A DNA stretch of 64,000 nt from Leptospira terpstrae serovar Hualin str. LT 11-33 = ATCC 700639 (GTDB lineage Bacteria > Spirochaetota > Leptospiria > Leptospirales > Leptospiraceae): NCBI RefSeq assembly GCF_000332495.1, contig NZ_AOGW02000016.1, forward strand, positions 1 through 64,000, written 5' to 3'. Position numbers and translations under genes: made by a program. The notes beneath the pieces were generated by a model, which saw nothing but the letters and a program-made list of their open reading frames with translations, did no database searches and had not been told where the DNA came from. Shown here in pieces: positions 35,179 to 44,464 of this stretch (positions within the stretch are counted from its first letter, which is position 1; every line of letters begins with the position of its first letter).

Positions 35179-35208
35179 TAAAGGCTGAAAGTAATTTCAG
35201 CCTTTTTT
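35179..35208 (+). terminator. second terminator after the hydrolase pair
   Basis: AAAGGCTGAAA, loop GTAA, TTTCAGCCTTT followed by TTT; strong on the plus strand and also usable for the convergent pump operon. Confidence 0.88.
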
Positions 35209-35240
35209 ATTTTAGAATCCAATCCTAGATTTATTTTCTA

Positions 35241-38200
35241 TTAACCATGTTTGATCGCTCCTTGTCTTGATTTTCCGATAAACCAGTAGTATAAAACCGG
35301 AACGGCAAAACGACTGAGAACAGTTGCTGCAATTTCACCAAACATCAGTGAGATTGCAAGGCCTTGGAAGATAGGATCGAATAACATCACAAAGGATCCA
35401 ACCACAACCGCAGAGGCAGTGAGTAACATGGGGCGAAACCGAACCACACCTGCATGAACCACCGCTTCTTTCAGAGGAACTCCTTTTTTGATTTCACCTT
35501 CGATAAAATCTACTAGGATGATCGAGTTTCGAACGATGATCCCTGCACCTGCAATAAATCCAATCATGGATGTAGCTGTGAAGTATGCTCCCATCACCCA
35601 GTGGCCTGGCAATATTCCAATGAGAGAAATGGGAATTGGTGCCATGATCACAAGTGGAACTGTATAACTTTTAAACCAACCTAAGACCAAAACATAAATG
35701 AGAAGGATCACAACAGCAAAGGCACCACCAAGATCGCGAAACACTTCATAGGTGATAAACCATTCCCCGTCCCATTTAATCACCGGTTCTCTTGTATTCC
35801 AAGGAACGTCGGCTGTTTGTGTTTGGTATTTGATTTTTGGTGCGAGTTTGAGCATTCCATAAACAGGAGCTTCTTCTGCACCAGAAAGTTCGCTCATCAC
35901 ATAGTTGACTGGCTTTAGATTTTTTCGAAATAACGCCCTATCTTCTTCTTTGTATGGATTTCCTAATACCCGTTCCGAGGAAATAACACCAGATTCCATG
36001 GACATGATATTTTGATTTTGGAAAGGATTTTTGGAACCTCGAGCACTTTGAATGATTGATAGATTCACCGATACTTCTTCTGGTTCTTCTGCTGTTGCCA
36101 AACTCACGAGAGGGGACTCAGAGAAAAGGATAGAACCTGTTGCAGCCAAAGCAGAAGTTTTGATTCCATAAAGTCCAGATTTTTCAAAATCTATGGGATA
36201 AACCATTTTAGGACGACCATTCCGTAACGATGTATCTAAATCCACAACGCTTGGCTCTTCCCGAAATACATTGTAAATTTCTTCGGTTACTTTTTTTCTC
36301 ACCGCAGCTGTTGGTCCATATACTTCTGCTACCATAGTAGCCATCACCGGAGGGCCTGGAGGAATTTCTAAAACTTTTGTAACCACTCCGAAACGATCAC
36401 CAAACTTTCGTATGTCGGATCGTAAGGATTCAATGATCTCATGACTAGATTCCTTTCTATCGTTTTTGTTCTTTAAAATGATTTGTAAATCATTCATGGA
36501 ATCTAAGTTTCTTAGGAAGGAATGTTTTACCATTCCAGAGAAAGAAAAAGGAGCCGCTTCGCCTGCAAAAATCTGAATTTTTTCGACATTGGGATTTTTT
36601 AGTAAAATCTTTGTGAGTTCTTCAGAACGAGCCATACTTTGACTCAGAGTTGTTTTCGGTTCGTAATCAAGGAGAACTTGAAACTCTTCTTTGTTGTCAA
36701 AAGGTAACATTTTTACTTTTACCCACTTAAAACCAACAAAGGCCATAGAAGCTAACAGTAGTCCGATGGTCACTGCACCAAAAAAGATCGCATTCTTTTT
36801 AAAACCAAGTAACCAATTCATAAAGCGAACATAAATTTGGTCTAGTTTGGAGATTTGATTCTCCCCTGAAACATTTTCTTCATGCGGATGGTTCTCTTTC
36901 AATAAACGAATGGAAGCCCAGGGAGTGATGACAAAGGCAACAATCAGAGAAAGAATCATTGCAAGACTTGCCCCAACAGGAATCGGTTTCATATAAGGAC
37001 CCATAAGTCCTCGCACAAATGCCATAGGCAATATGGCAGCAATCACAGTAAAGGTAGCAAGGATGGTGGGATTTCCTACTTCCGATACAGCAACAAGAGT
37101 GGCCCGAATGATTCCTAACTTTGGATTTTCTTCCAAATGCCTTTCAATGTTTTCGACAACCACAATCGCATCATCGACTAAGATTCCGATAGAAAAGATC
37201 AAAGCAAAAAGTGTGACACGATTCAGTGTATACCCAAGGAAATAGTAGATTGCCAAGGTCAGTGCTAATGTGACTGGGATCGCAATAGCAACAACAAGTG
37301 CGGAACGCCAACCCATCCATAATGCGATCAAAACTGTGACAGAGATCGTTGCAATGAGGAGATGTTCTATCAATTCATGAGATTTGTCTTCGGCTGTACT
37401 TCCGTAATCACGGATCACACTCAACCGAATTTCTTTTGGTAAATCTTTTTGAAATAGGTTCGCTCTTTCTAATAAATCCTTGGATAAATTGACAACGTTA
37501 GTTCCTTTACGTTTGGCAAATACAATGGTAACCGCATTTCGTTTTCCTTCTCCTAGAGATTTGTCATAAAGTGCTGAGGACCTGGTTCTTTCTTCTGGTC
37601 CCTCTTCAACAATCGCAAGGTCTTGGATACGAACCACTCGTCCTCCCCTTTGTGCTACAGGAAGGCGTTTGACATCGGCTATTTTTTTAAGGACTCCGCC
37701 TACTTCAATGTCCATCACAGAATCAGATGACCAATTTTTTCCAGCAGGGATGAGAGCATCGTTTTGTTTTAAACTCATCGCAACTTCCAGTGCTGTGACC
37801 CCAAAGCGGTTCAGTAGGTTTGGATCTACTTTGACTCGAACCACTTTTTTTAATCCACCCAACATTTGTACGCTGGCCAAATCGGGAGTTGAGGATAGTT
37901 CACGAGCTAGGGGTGCTACCGTTTGCCTTAATTCATAATCATTCATTGATTCCGCACTAAAACTCAATGCAAGAAACGGAACATCATCTATCGAATAAGA
38001 TTTAACGATGGGATTTAATGTATTATTGGGAAGGGAATTCTTTAACTCCATCAGCTTATGGTGAATTTTTACAAGCGAAGGTTCGATCGGTTCTCCCACT
38101 TTAAAGCGAACGGTAATATAACTTCCATGCCACTTACTTGTGGAATAAACGTATTCCACACCTTCCAATCCCCAAACAGCCCGTTCCACAAATTCAGTGA

Positions 38201-38420
38201 CTTTACGTTCCGTTTCTTCTGGAGAAAATCCAGGAGCCGGAATTTGAATATCAATCATTGGAACAGAGATTTGTGGTTCTTCTTCTTTGGGTGTTAAGTA
38301 TACGGCAAATAGTCCGAGCACCAAACTCGCAACTGCGATCACCGGAGTGAGACGAGAATGTAGGAAGGTTTCTGCAAGCCTTCCTGCAAATCCTTTTCTA
38401 ATTTCTTCCAATGGATTCAT
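35241..38420 (-). CDS. RND-family efflux pump (inner-membrane permease)
   Basis: 1059 residues, proton-driven export of unknown substrate. Twelve membrane segments with two large periplasmic loops. Span 4 has GILVDDAIVVVENIE (about 408-422), with the paired aspartates of the drug/organic-solute (HAE) type rather than the single Asp of heavy-metal CusA pumps. The start overlaps the TolC-family gene by 23 bases. The operon also holds a DUF2892-like protein and lies downstream of a CsoR/CstR-type operator; no membrane fusion protein gene is present in it. Regulation is presumably by the repressor encoded at 40139-40405. Confidence 0.9.
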   Translation of the reverse strand: MNPLEEIRKGFAGRLAETFLHSRLTPVIAVASLVLGLFAVYLTPKEEEPQISVPMIDIQIPAPGFSPEETERKVTEFVERAVWGLEGVEYVYSTSKWHGSYITVRFKVGEPIEPSLVKIHHKLMELKNSLPNNTLNPIVKSYSIDDVPFLALSFSAESMNDYELRQTVAPLARELSSTPDLASVQMLGGLKKVVRVKVDPNLLNRFGVTALEVAMSLKQNDALIPAGKNWSSDSVMDIEVGGVLKKIADVKRLPVAQRGGRVVRIQDLAIVEEGPEERTRSSALYDKSLGEGKRNAVTIVFAKRKGTNVVNLSKDLLERANLFQKDLPKEIRLSVIRDYGSTAEDKSHELIEHLLIATISVTVLIALWMGWRSALVVAIAIPVTLALTLAIYYFLGYTLNRVTLFALIFSIGILVDDAIVVVENIERHLEENPKLGIIRATLVAVSEVGNPTILATFTVIAAILPMAFVRGLMGPYMKPIPVGASLAMILSLIVAFVITPWASIRLLKENHPHEENVSGENQISKLDQIYVRFMNWLLGFKKNAIFFGAVTIGLLLASMAFVGFKWVKVKMLPFDNKEEFQVLLDYEPKTTLSQSMARSEELTKILLKNPNVEKIQIFAGEAAPFSFSGMVKHSFLRNLDSMNDLQIILKNKNDRKESSHEIIESLRSDIRKFGDRFGVVTKVLEIPPGPPVMATMVAEVYGPTAAVRKKVTEEIYNVFREEPSVVDLDTSLRNGRPKMVYPIDFEKSGLYGIKTSALAATGSILFSESPLVSLATAEEPEEVSVNLSIIQSARGSKNPFQNQNIMSMESGVISSERVLGNPYKEEDRALFRKNLKPVNYVMSELSGAEEAPVYGMLKLAPKIKYQTQTADVPWNTREPVIKWDGEWFITYEVFRDLGGAFAVVILLIYVLVLGWFKSYTVPLVIMAPIPISLIGILPGHWVMGAYFTATSMIGFIAGAGIIVRNSIILVDFIEGEIKKGVPLKEAVVHAGVVRFRPMLLTASAVVVGSFVMLFDPIFQGLAISLMFGEIAATVLSRFAVPVLYYWFIGKSRQGAIKHG

Positions 38421-39810
38421 TTGATTCTTCCTTATTTGAAAATAATGATGTTTCTGTTCTGACTTGTAAAACGGCGATTTCCGTTTCCATCAAAACTCGA
38501 GAGAGTTCTAATGATTTATTTAATGTTTCTGCAAATTGGAGAGCATTGATGGCTCCACTTTGAAACAATCTTTGCATATTCACAATTTGTTCGTCTTGGT
38601 ATTTTACAGTTTCCCTTACTAACTCAAGGCTCTCTTTTAGTGAAATTTCCTTTTGAAATAGAGATTTTACATGAGCTTCTTCTTCTTTCGTTTTTTCTTC
38701 TATTTTCTTTAAAGCTGCTTCTGCATTGAGTTTTGATTCTTCGACAACTCCCATATCTTTTGGGTTATAAAGATTCATTTGCAGATATACTCCCGCCTGG
38801 TAAGCGTTAGCCGTATTTCTACTTCCTTGGTACCCATAAGCTTCTGAATAAGCACCGATTTTTGGCAAAAACTTTGCCATTTCCATTTCACTTTTGAGTT
38901 TTTCCCCTTCCGCATATTTGATTTGTGCATTCATTTGGTTGGATCTTTCGTAACCAATCGGGCGTTTGAAATGAGTGTCTAAAAAAACATTCAAATCTGA
39001 TTCGATAATTTCTAACTCTGATGGAGGAAGATCAGATAGAACATATAAGGTTTCTTTGTAATCGTTGATTTGTAGATCTGATTGTTTTTCAAGAACTGAA
39101 ATTTGATTTTTTATGGATTTTAATGCTAGGTAACCTGCATATCCAACTGGGTTTCCTTTATTCCCCAGAGAGTAATTCGACTGGAATCTAGATTCAATTT
39201 TTCTAATTTGTTCCAATCTACGTTTGTATTCATTTAAAGTTTGGATGGCCCTGTAATAATAACCTGTTTGTGCATATTCTCTGTCACGAACAGCAAGCCA
39301 TTCAAACTTAAGACCCACAGATCTTTTTTCATTCATCGCAGCGAGTGTCTTTCCGGACCCACCTTCATAAAGTGGTAAATCCATACCGAGTGTTCCACGC
39401 GAATAAGTATGACTTCCAGGATTATTAAGAGTATCTTTTGCAAATAGATTCATAGTATCCGAGTTTAGTGTGGAATAAGGTTGGTTATTCGAATCTAAAA
39501 AGTTTCCTGGTCTGTATCTTGTAGACGCGGTAGAAAAATCAGAGTCAGTAGCACTCCTTTGGCTTAGTTTTCCCATAAAGTTGAGAGTTGGGTCATTGGT
39601 TTGGAATGTACGTAAGTCTGTATAGACTCTAGGTAACCAGTGTTTATCGGACCGGTCTCTTGCAATTTCTCCGGCTTTCCATTCCAAATACTTCGATTTT
39701 CTTGCAGAGGAATTCTCTTCGATTCGTTTCCATAGATTTTCAAATCCAACGCTCTCTGCAAAGAGAGCCATCGGACCAACCAAAAGCAAAATGCTTATGA
39801 TAAATTTCAT
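38398..39810 (-). CDS. TolC-family outer-membrane efflux protein
   Basis: 470 residues: signal peptide MKFIISILLLVGPMALFAES, then long helical hairpins with beta-barrel segments, as in TolC. Two repeats are visible, for example LEWLAVRDREYAQTGYYYRAI and EKTKEEEAHVKSLFQKEISL with SGAINALQFAETLN near the C-terminus. It forms the outer-membrane exit duct for the RND pump encoded by the overlapping next gene. It starts 4 bases after the small membrane protein gene. Confidence 0.88.
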   Translation of the reverse strand: MKFIISILLLVGPMALFAESVGFENLWKRIEENSSARKSKYLEWKAGEIARDRSDKHWLPRVYTDLRTFQTNDPTLNFMGKLSQRSATDSDFSTASTRYRPGNFLDSNNQPYSTLNSDTMNLFAKDTLNNPGSHTYSRGTLGMDLPLYEGGSGKTLAAMNEKRSVGLKFEWLAVRDREYAQTGYYYRAIQTLNEYKRRLEQIRKIESRFQSNYSLGNKGNPVGYAGYLALKSIKNQISVLEKQSDLQINDYKETLYVLSDLPPSELEIIESDLNVFLDTHFKRPIGYERSNQMNAQIKYAEGEKLKSEMEMAKFLPKIGAYSEAYGYQGSRNTANAYQAGVYLQMNLYNPKDMGVVEESKLNAEAALKKIEEKTKEEEAHVKSLFQKEISLKESLELVRETVKYQDEQIVNMQRLFQSGAINALQFAETLNKSLELSRVLMETEIAVLQVRTETSLFSNKEESNESIGRN

Positions 39811-39814
39811 GTTC

Positions 39815-40039
39815 TTAATCCCTCACTTTGGGTTCAAAACCAAGTTTGTTCAAAAGAATTGCCATCGGACAAAAACCAATGGTGGAAAAAACTACCAAGT
39901 TCACACCCACAAGTAGGTTCAAAAGATACCACCAAGGTGAAACAAAGGTTCCGATTGCGACACCGACTAAACTAAACAGTCCAGCGATGAAATAAACCAC
40001 TCGTTCCAAATACCAAGTTTTTGTTGAAGCTAGAAACAT
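39815..40039 (-). CDS. DUF2892 (YgaP membrane-domain-like) protein
   Basis: 74 residues. Two hydrophobic segments (VVYFIAGLFSLVGVAIGTFV and WWYLLNLLVGVNLVVFSTIG) end in FCPMAILLNKLGFEPK, the FCPM...L...G signature of DUF2892, the membrane domain of the YgaP rhodanese. Such domains often accompany sulfur-transfer proteins. I chose ATG 40039 because AGGGGG stands seven bases before it; ATG 40045 is too close. It is first in the operon with TolC-like and RND genes, directly behind an operator overlapping its ribosome site. Confidence 0.8.
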   Translation of the reverse strand: MFLASTKTWYLERVVYFIAGLFSLVGVAIGTFVSPWWYLLNLLVGVNLVVFSTIGFCPMAILLNKLGFEPKVRD

Positions 40040-40043
40040 TACC

Positions 40044-40059
40044 ATACCCCCTATAGTAT
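40044..40059. promoter_or_regulatory. degenerate operator ATACCC-CCTA-TAGTAT
   Basis: Left half ATACCC is exact; the right half TAGTAT has two changes from GGGTAT; the spacer is four bases, as in the two stronger sites. It overlaps the ribosome site of the DUF2892-like gene. Confidence 0.45.
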
Positions 40060-40072
40060 ATAGAATCTAAAT

Positions 40073-40100
40073 CCACATATACCCTGTGGGGTATATGTGG
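40073..40100. promoter_or_regulatory. CsoR/CstR-type operator of the pump operon
   Basis: Perfect 12-bp arms CCACATATACCC (40073-40084) and GGGTATATGTGG (40089-40100) with spacer TGTG. It lies between the repressor gene end and the DUF2892-like start. CsoR-family proteins bind such C-tract/G-tract dyads. Confidence 0.75.
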
Positions 40101-40138
40101 CAAGCGATATATGGATTTTTTTTAAAAGGTAAGGGTGA

Positions 40139-40405
40139 TTAGAGAGAGAAAGCGGCGGTAATGGCCTTTTTAACGTCTGTTTCGATACTTTGGCTGGATT
40201 TCTTTTCTTTAAAACATGTGTCCATATACTCGTGGATGTATGCTTCCCCAAACTTTTTCATCGCTTGGTGGGCCGCTTTTAAAAGTAAGATAGCTTTTTC
40301 GCAGTCTTTTTCTTCCGTTGTGATCGTATTCTTGATTGCTTCCAGCTGTCCCTGGATTCGATTGATACGGTGGATCAGTTTAGTTTGGTTTTCCGAAAGG
40401 CTCAT
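40139..40405 (-). CDS. CsoR/RcnR/CstR-family repressor
   Basis: 88 residues, all helical, with the family start NQTKLIHRINRIQGQLEAI (18-residue segment). By spacing the sensing positions are Cys35, Tyr60 and Cys64. Copper sensors of the family have Cys-His-Cys; the missing His points away from copper and toward a thiol sensor such as CstR (persulfide), as does the DUF2892-like partner (inference). His58 is nearby and could still contribute to a metal site. It is divergent from the methyltransferase and upstream of the pump operon; an operator overlaps its own promoter region. Confidence 0.9.
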   Translation of the reverse strand: MSLSENQTKLIHRINRIQGQLEAIKNTITTEEKDCEKAILLLKAAHQAMKKFGEAYIHEYMDTCFKEKKSSQSIETDVKKAITAAFSL

Positions 40406-40410
40406 ACTAC

Positions 40411-40426
40411 ATACCCGGCAGGGTAT
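40411..40426. promoter_or_regulatory. operator ATACCC-GGCA-GGGTAT before the repressor gene
   Basis: Perfect 6-bp arms with the same four-base spacing as at 40073-40100. Lies five bases upstream of the repressor ATG and twenty before the divergent methyltransferase ATG, so it probably provides autoregulation and may affect both genes. Confidence 0.75.
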
Positions 40427-40446
40427 AATAATCCATCAAGTAAAAA

Positions 40447-41202
40447 ATGACACCCTTCCCCTTTTCTAAATCTCCCGCTTCCGTCCTTCCTCAATCACCA
40501 CCCTACTATATTTCCAATTTCGGATATTGGGATGGTGAATCCTCATACCAAACGGCAGGACTTAGATTTGTTATCGAATTTGCAAAGGGTTGCCAACTGA
40601 ACTCTCAAGCAAAAATATTAGAGGTAGGTTCTGGACTCGGGGGTAGTTTGGTGTATTGGAAAGAGAAGTTTCAACCAAAACTTCTTTCTGCGATTAATTT
40701 AGCCGGAGAACAATCTGAATTCGCAGAACAACTGTTTGCCTCTACAAAGACAGAGGTAAAACCTTTTCTGAAAGGCAGTTGGGAAGTAATGGATCAGTTT
40801 CCAAGTAACACTTATGATTATGTTTTTTCTTTAGATGCCTCTTATCACTTTATAAACCTTTCCACATTTTATCGAGAATGTTTTCGAGTTTTAAAGCCAG
40901 GTGGGAGTTTTGCGTTTACTCATTTTCAAATATCCGATAAAAAATTTAAAAACTATTGGTGGCTCTATTTGCCTTTTCTGATCCCCAAAGGAAATTTAAA
41001 ACTATCCTCAGAGACTATTTCGGATTTAGAATCCATTGGATTCAAACAAGTCCAAAACCTAGATTGGACAAAACCAGTCATTTTAGGTTTTACTAACGAC
41101 TTTAAAAACTTACCGAGTTCATTAAAGGCATTCGCAAAGTTACTTCATTGGTTTGTGAATCATTTGGGACTTACCTACCACTACTATGTTTTTGAAAAAT
41201 AA
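40447..41202 (+). CDS. SAM-dependent methyltransferase (class I)
   Basis: 251 residues. SAM site ILEVGSGLGGSLVYW, then YDYVFSLDASYHF (motif II), FRVLKPGGSFAFTHF (motif III). The N-terminal SNFGYWDGESSYQTAG recalls enzymes that methylate small molecules or lipids such as sterols and glycine derivatives, but the substrate is unknown. It is divergent from the CsoR-type gene and shares its operator region; whether it is regulated with the pump is open. Confidence 0.8.
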   Translation: MTPFPFSKSPASVLPQSPPYYISNFGYWDGESSYQTAGLRFVIEFAKGCQLNSQAKILEVGSGLGGSLVYWKEKFQPKLLSAINLAGEQSEFAEQLFASTKTEVKPFLKGSWEVMDQFPSNTYDYVFSLDASYHFINLSTFYRECFRVLKPGGSFAFTHFQISDKKFKNYWWLYLPFLIPKGNLKLSSETISDLESIGFKQVQNLDWTKPVILGFTNDFKNLPSSLKAFAKLLHWFVNHLGLTYHYYVFEK

Positions 41203-41215
41203 AATCGAATTCGAA

Positions 41216-42469
41216 TTACCTTTGGATTAAGTCATCAAGCTTTTGATTAGCAATCTTTGAGGCAACAAGAAGGCCTGACTTTGCTCCTGCCTCTAAAAGA
41301 GGAATTCCATAAAGAGAATATGAACCACATAACCAAAGATTACATTTTGGATCCGCATGTAAGTTTGCGATTCTACCAATGGCTTTTGCAGTTCTTTCAT
41401 CCATCACAGGCCTTTCAAACTTCGCCAATTTTAAAGTATCAGTTTCTTTAGGTAGTTTGTGCGGATTCCATGTTTGAAAAATTTTTTTTCCTTTGAGTTC
41501 AGGAATGATCCTACCTAAGTCCAAAGTCACTTCTGGTTTGTCGAATGTATTTCTGATTTTAAATACTAAAGAAACAGATGGGTTTGCAAAATAAGATTCA
41601 TCCGTATGTAGAACAACATCGCTCGATTCATAACGAAATTCATTTAGGATTTCTTTTTCTAATTCATAACCCTCCCCTAGCAGATCTTTTGCTTGGTTTG
41701 CCTGTGTAGAAAGGATAACATGTTCAAACTCTTTTTCTTCGTTTGCAAATTGAATGAGGATTTTACTTCCTCTTTTATAAATCTTCTGGATTCCAGCATT
41801 TAACTGTAGGTTCTTTAATCCGGCAGTGAGGCGATTGACAATATCTCTTGTTCCAAAACTTGCCGTTTCTTGCGGGGTATAAGAATAACCACGGGAATGG
41901 TATCCAATGATAGTTTCAGCAGGATAGGCGCCCACAGTCTCCGTCTTACAAGTGTTCACTAAGGCAAAGGTAGGGAGTAAAAATTCATAAATAAATTCTT
42001 GGGAATACCCATATTTTAACAAAAAATCCAAAATGGAAATGGATGGGTTTTCCTTTTTCCAATCGTCTTTTGCGTTGGCATAAAACTTTAATAAATCGGA
42101 AAAAATCCTTCGCCCTTTCCCCGTTACAAAAGAATCCATTGTAGGCACACCAAAAGAAATTCCTAATATTTGGTGAGAACGAAATCCAAAAATTGTTTCT
42201 TCATTTGACTCTACTCTAAATGAATAATCCACTGCCCTTGTTTGTATGCCTGCTTTATCATAGACCTGAAAAAGAGTGGGATAGTAGTCACGTTTAATGG
42301 TTCTAAGCGGAATATCAAATTCCACTTCTTTTCCATCTACCATTTGTTTGGCGCCAAAGGCTGCCATCCCAATTTCTGGATGTTTCTCAAATAAAGTTAC
42401 ATCTTTATATTTTTTTAATGCCCAAGCTGCCGTAAGTCCCGTGATTCCCGAGCCAACAATACCTATCAC
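41216..42469 (-). CDS. FAD-dependent amine-oxidase-like oxidoreductase
   Basis: About 417 residues. The dinucleotide fold starts at once: GIVGSGITGLTAAWALKK, then VTLFEKHPEIG. LCGSYSLYGIPLLEAGAKSG closes the FAD domain at the C-terminus. It resembles predicted FAD-binding amine oxidases/desaturase-like proteins. I chose the GTG at 42469, which overlaps the upstream stop by 4 bases (GTGA) and has GGAAG before it; the frame also continues upstream to ATG 42505. It follows the CoA-transferase gene. Confidence 0.78.
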   Translation of the reverse strand: MIGIVGSGITGLTAAWALKKYKDVTLFEKHPEIGMAAFGAKQMVDGKEVEFDIPLRTIKRDYYPTLFQVYDKAGIQTRAVDYSFRVESNEETIFGFRSHQILGISFGVPTMDSFVTGKGRRIFSDLLKFYANAKDDWKKENPSISILDFLLKYGYSQEFIYEFLLPTFALVNTCKTETVGAYPAETIIGYHSRGYSYTPQETASFGTRDIVNRLTAGLKNLQLNAGIQKIYKRGSKILIQFANEEKEFEHVILSTQANQAKDLLGEGYELEKEILNEFRYESSDVVLHTDESYFANPSVSLVFKIRNTFDKPEVTLDLGRIIPELKGKKIFQTWNPHKLPKETDTLKLAKFERPVMDERTAKAIGRIANLHADPKCNLWLCGSYSLYGIPLLEAGAKSGLLVASKIANQKLDDLIQR

Positions 42470-43968
42470 TTCATACTTCCGGTTTTTAAGAACTGGACAT
42501 GCCAAGAAAGTGCTTTTTCCAAGTCATGAGGAGTATGTTTTCCTTTGGAAACGCGAAGAGCATTTTCATAATATTCACGGAGTTTGTCTCGATAAATTGG
42601 GTGAGCACAATTGTTTATGATAAGTTCCGCGCGTTTTTTGGGAGGGCATCCCCTAAGATCAGCTAATCCTTGTTCCGTAACAAAAATCATTGTTGAATGT
42701 TCGTTATGATCCGTATGAGAAACCATGGGAACTACTGCAGATATATTTCCTTCTTTTGCGAGAGAAGGAGTCATAAAAATACACAAATGAGAGTTCCTAG
42801 TAAAATCACCAGAACCACCGATCCCATTCATCATCGAAGTTCCCATCACATGAGTAGAGTTTACGTTTCCATAAATATCCACTTCGATTGCAGTGTTCAT
42901 TGCAATGAGGCCCATACGTCTAATGACTTCTGGATGGTTTGATATTTCTTGCGGTCGAATGACAAACTTAGATTTCCATTCGGATATGTTTTCATGAAAT
43001 CTTTTAAGTCCCTTTTCTGAAAATGTCAAAGCTGAAGTTGAAGCAATTTCAAGTTTCCCTGCATCAATCAAATCAAATACAGAATCTTGAACCACTTCTG
43101 TATACATTTGAATGGAATGGAAGTTAGGATCTTTTGCCATACTGGCAAGAACGGCATTGGCAATATTTCCAACCCCATTTTGGTACGGAAGATATTCTTT
43201 AGGAATTCTTCCCTTTTTTATTTCATGTTGGATGAATGATAAAACATGGGCTGCTATATTTTGACAATCTTCATCAGGTGTTTTGAAAACTGTCGCCGCA
43301 TCCGGTTTGTTTGAACGCACTATCCCTTTGATTTTATCTGGAGAAACTTGTATATACGGTAAACCTATTCTGTCTCCTGGGTTAAGGATATTGATGGGGA
43401 GTCCCTTTTCGTGATGATTGGGAAGATAAATATCGTGATAACCTTTTAACTCTAAAGGATGAGTATCAGTTAACTCAATGTAGACGGACTCTGCGTTTTG
43501 AATGTAAGTAGCACTCATTCCAGAAGATGTGGAGAGATAAATTTTACCATCGACAGTCACCTCAATGGCTTCTACTATGGCTGCATCAATTTTTGGCAAA
43601 ATTCCATGTTCGATGTATTTTACAACATGGGATAAATGCATATCAATGAAATCCGTTTCCCCTTGGTTGATAAGATTCCGAAGATGGGAGTTGGATTGGT
43701 ATGGGATTCTTAATTTGAGAGCACCCGTTTTTGCCAAAGCACCATCTAATTCTTCACCTGTGGAGGCACCTGCATACAAATTGATAGAGAATTCATTTCC
43801 TAATTTTTTTTCATCTTCGATTCGTTTGGCAAAGGCAACAGGAATGAGTTTTGGATATCCAGCGGGTGTAAATCCGGAACAACCTAGAGTTACATTCCTA
43901 GGCAATAAAGCTGCCACTTCTTCTGCTGATTTAATTTTTTGTTCAATGAGTGCGTTGGTAACGGCCAT
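42466..43968 (-). CDS. acetyl-CoA hydrolase/transferase family (succinyl-CoA:acetate type)
   Basis: 500 residues from ATG 43968 (an upstream frame to 44028 is less likely). It moves CoA between acetate or propionate and succinate through a glutamyl-CoA intermediate; candidate Glu in IQMYTEVVQDSVFDL. Further marks are GVGNIANAVLASMA, GNVNSTHVMGTSMMNGIGGS, DFTRNSHLCIFMTPS, and TEQGLADLRGCPPKKRA. It may help to activate or recycle acetate in a fatty-acid-consuming organism (inference). Coupled to the FAD-dependent gene. Confidence 0.88.
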   Translation of the reverse strand: MAVTNALIEQKIKSAEEVAALLPRNVTLGCSGFTPAGYPKLIPVAFAKRIEDEKKLGNEFSINLYAGASTGEELDGALAKTGALKLRIPYQSNSHLRNLINQGETDFIDMHLSHVVKYIEHGILPKIDAAIVEAIEVTVDGKIYLSTSSGMSATYIQNAESVYIELTDTHPLELKGYHDIYLPNHHEKGLPINILNPGDRIGLPYIQVSPDKIKGIVRSNKPDAATVFKTPDEDCQNIAAHVLSFIQHEIKKGRIPKEYLPYQNGVGNIANAVLASMAKDPNFHSIQMYTEVVQDSVFDLIDAGKLEIASTSALTFSEKGLKRFHENISEWKSKFVIRPQEISNHPEVIRRMGLIAMNTAIEVDIYGNVNSTHVMGTSMMNGIGGSGDFTRNSHLCIFMTPSLAKEGNISAVVPMVSHTDHNEHSTMIFVTEQGLADLRGCPPKKRAELIINNCAHPIYRDKLREYYENALRVSKGKHTPHDLEKALSWHVQFLKTGSMK

Positions 43969-44039
43969 AAGTGTAAATTCTCTTCTTTGACCAAAGATAA
44001 AGAGATTGCCTAAAAATAAAAAGTCCAAATTCTGAACGT

Positions 44040-44450
44040 ATGGATTTTCTATTATATCTGTATTGTCTGCTCTTTGGAATCATTCTGATCGCACCTTTTT
44101 TATTGTTTTATTACCGATTCCGTGTTGATGAATCACCATTTGGAAAGGAAGAGGGAGCCTATCTCAGGCCCATAAATGAAAAGAAAAGTAACCTCCTCGA
44201 TTCACTGAGAGATATCAGATCTGATTTTGATTCAGGAAAATTAACAGAAGAAGAATTCCAAACTCAATCCCTTCCTTATATTGAAGCATTAGATTCTTTG
44301 GAAGTGGAATTAAAAGAGATAAAGGCAAATGTGGCAATCCTTCCTACTCCAAAAATTATTGAAAATTGGACCTGCGCCAACTGTGGTTCGTTTGTTGCAG
44401 TTCCTAATGCAAAGTTTTGTCCCAATTGTGGAACTGGTCGCCTAGCATAA
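44040..44450 (+). CDS. membrane-anchored zinc-ribbon protein
   Basis: 136 residues: one N-terminal span (LLYLYCLLFGIILIAPFLLF), a helical stretch of the short-oligomerisation kind (LLDSLRDIRSDFDSGKLTEEEF) written here as LLDSLRDIRSDF and DSGKLTEEEF, and a C-terminal zinc ribbon CANC...CPNC. No enzymatic motif. Its start is 71 bases from the divergent CoA-transferase ATG. Confidence 0.65.
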   Translation: MDFLLYLYCLLFGIILIAPFLLFYYRFRVDESPFGKEEGAYLRPINEKKSNLLDSLRDIRSDFDSGKLTEEEFQTQSLPYIEALDSLEVELKEIKANVAILPTPKIIENWTCANCGSFVAVPNAKFCPNCGTGRLA

Positions 44451-44464
44451 ACGATTCTGTTTGA

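Noticed and set aside
35241..38420. Assignment of the RND pump as a copper/silver exporter (CusA)
   Set aside because: The span-4 motif has the Asp-Asp pair of organic-solute pumps and no methionine ladder was evident; the repressor also lacks the copper-type His.
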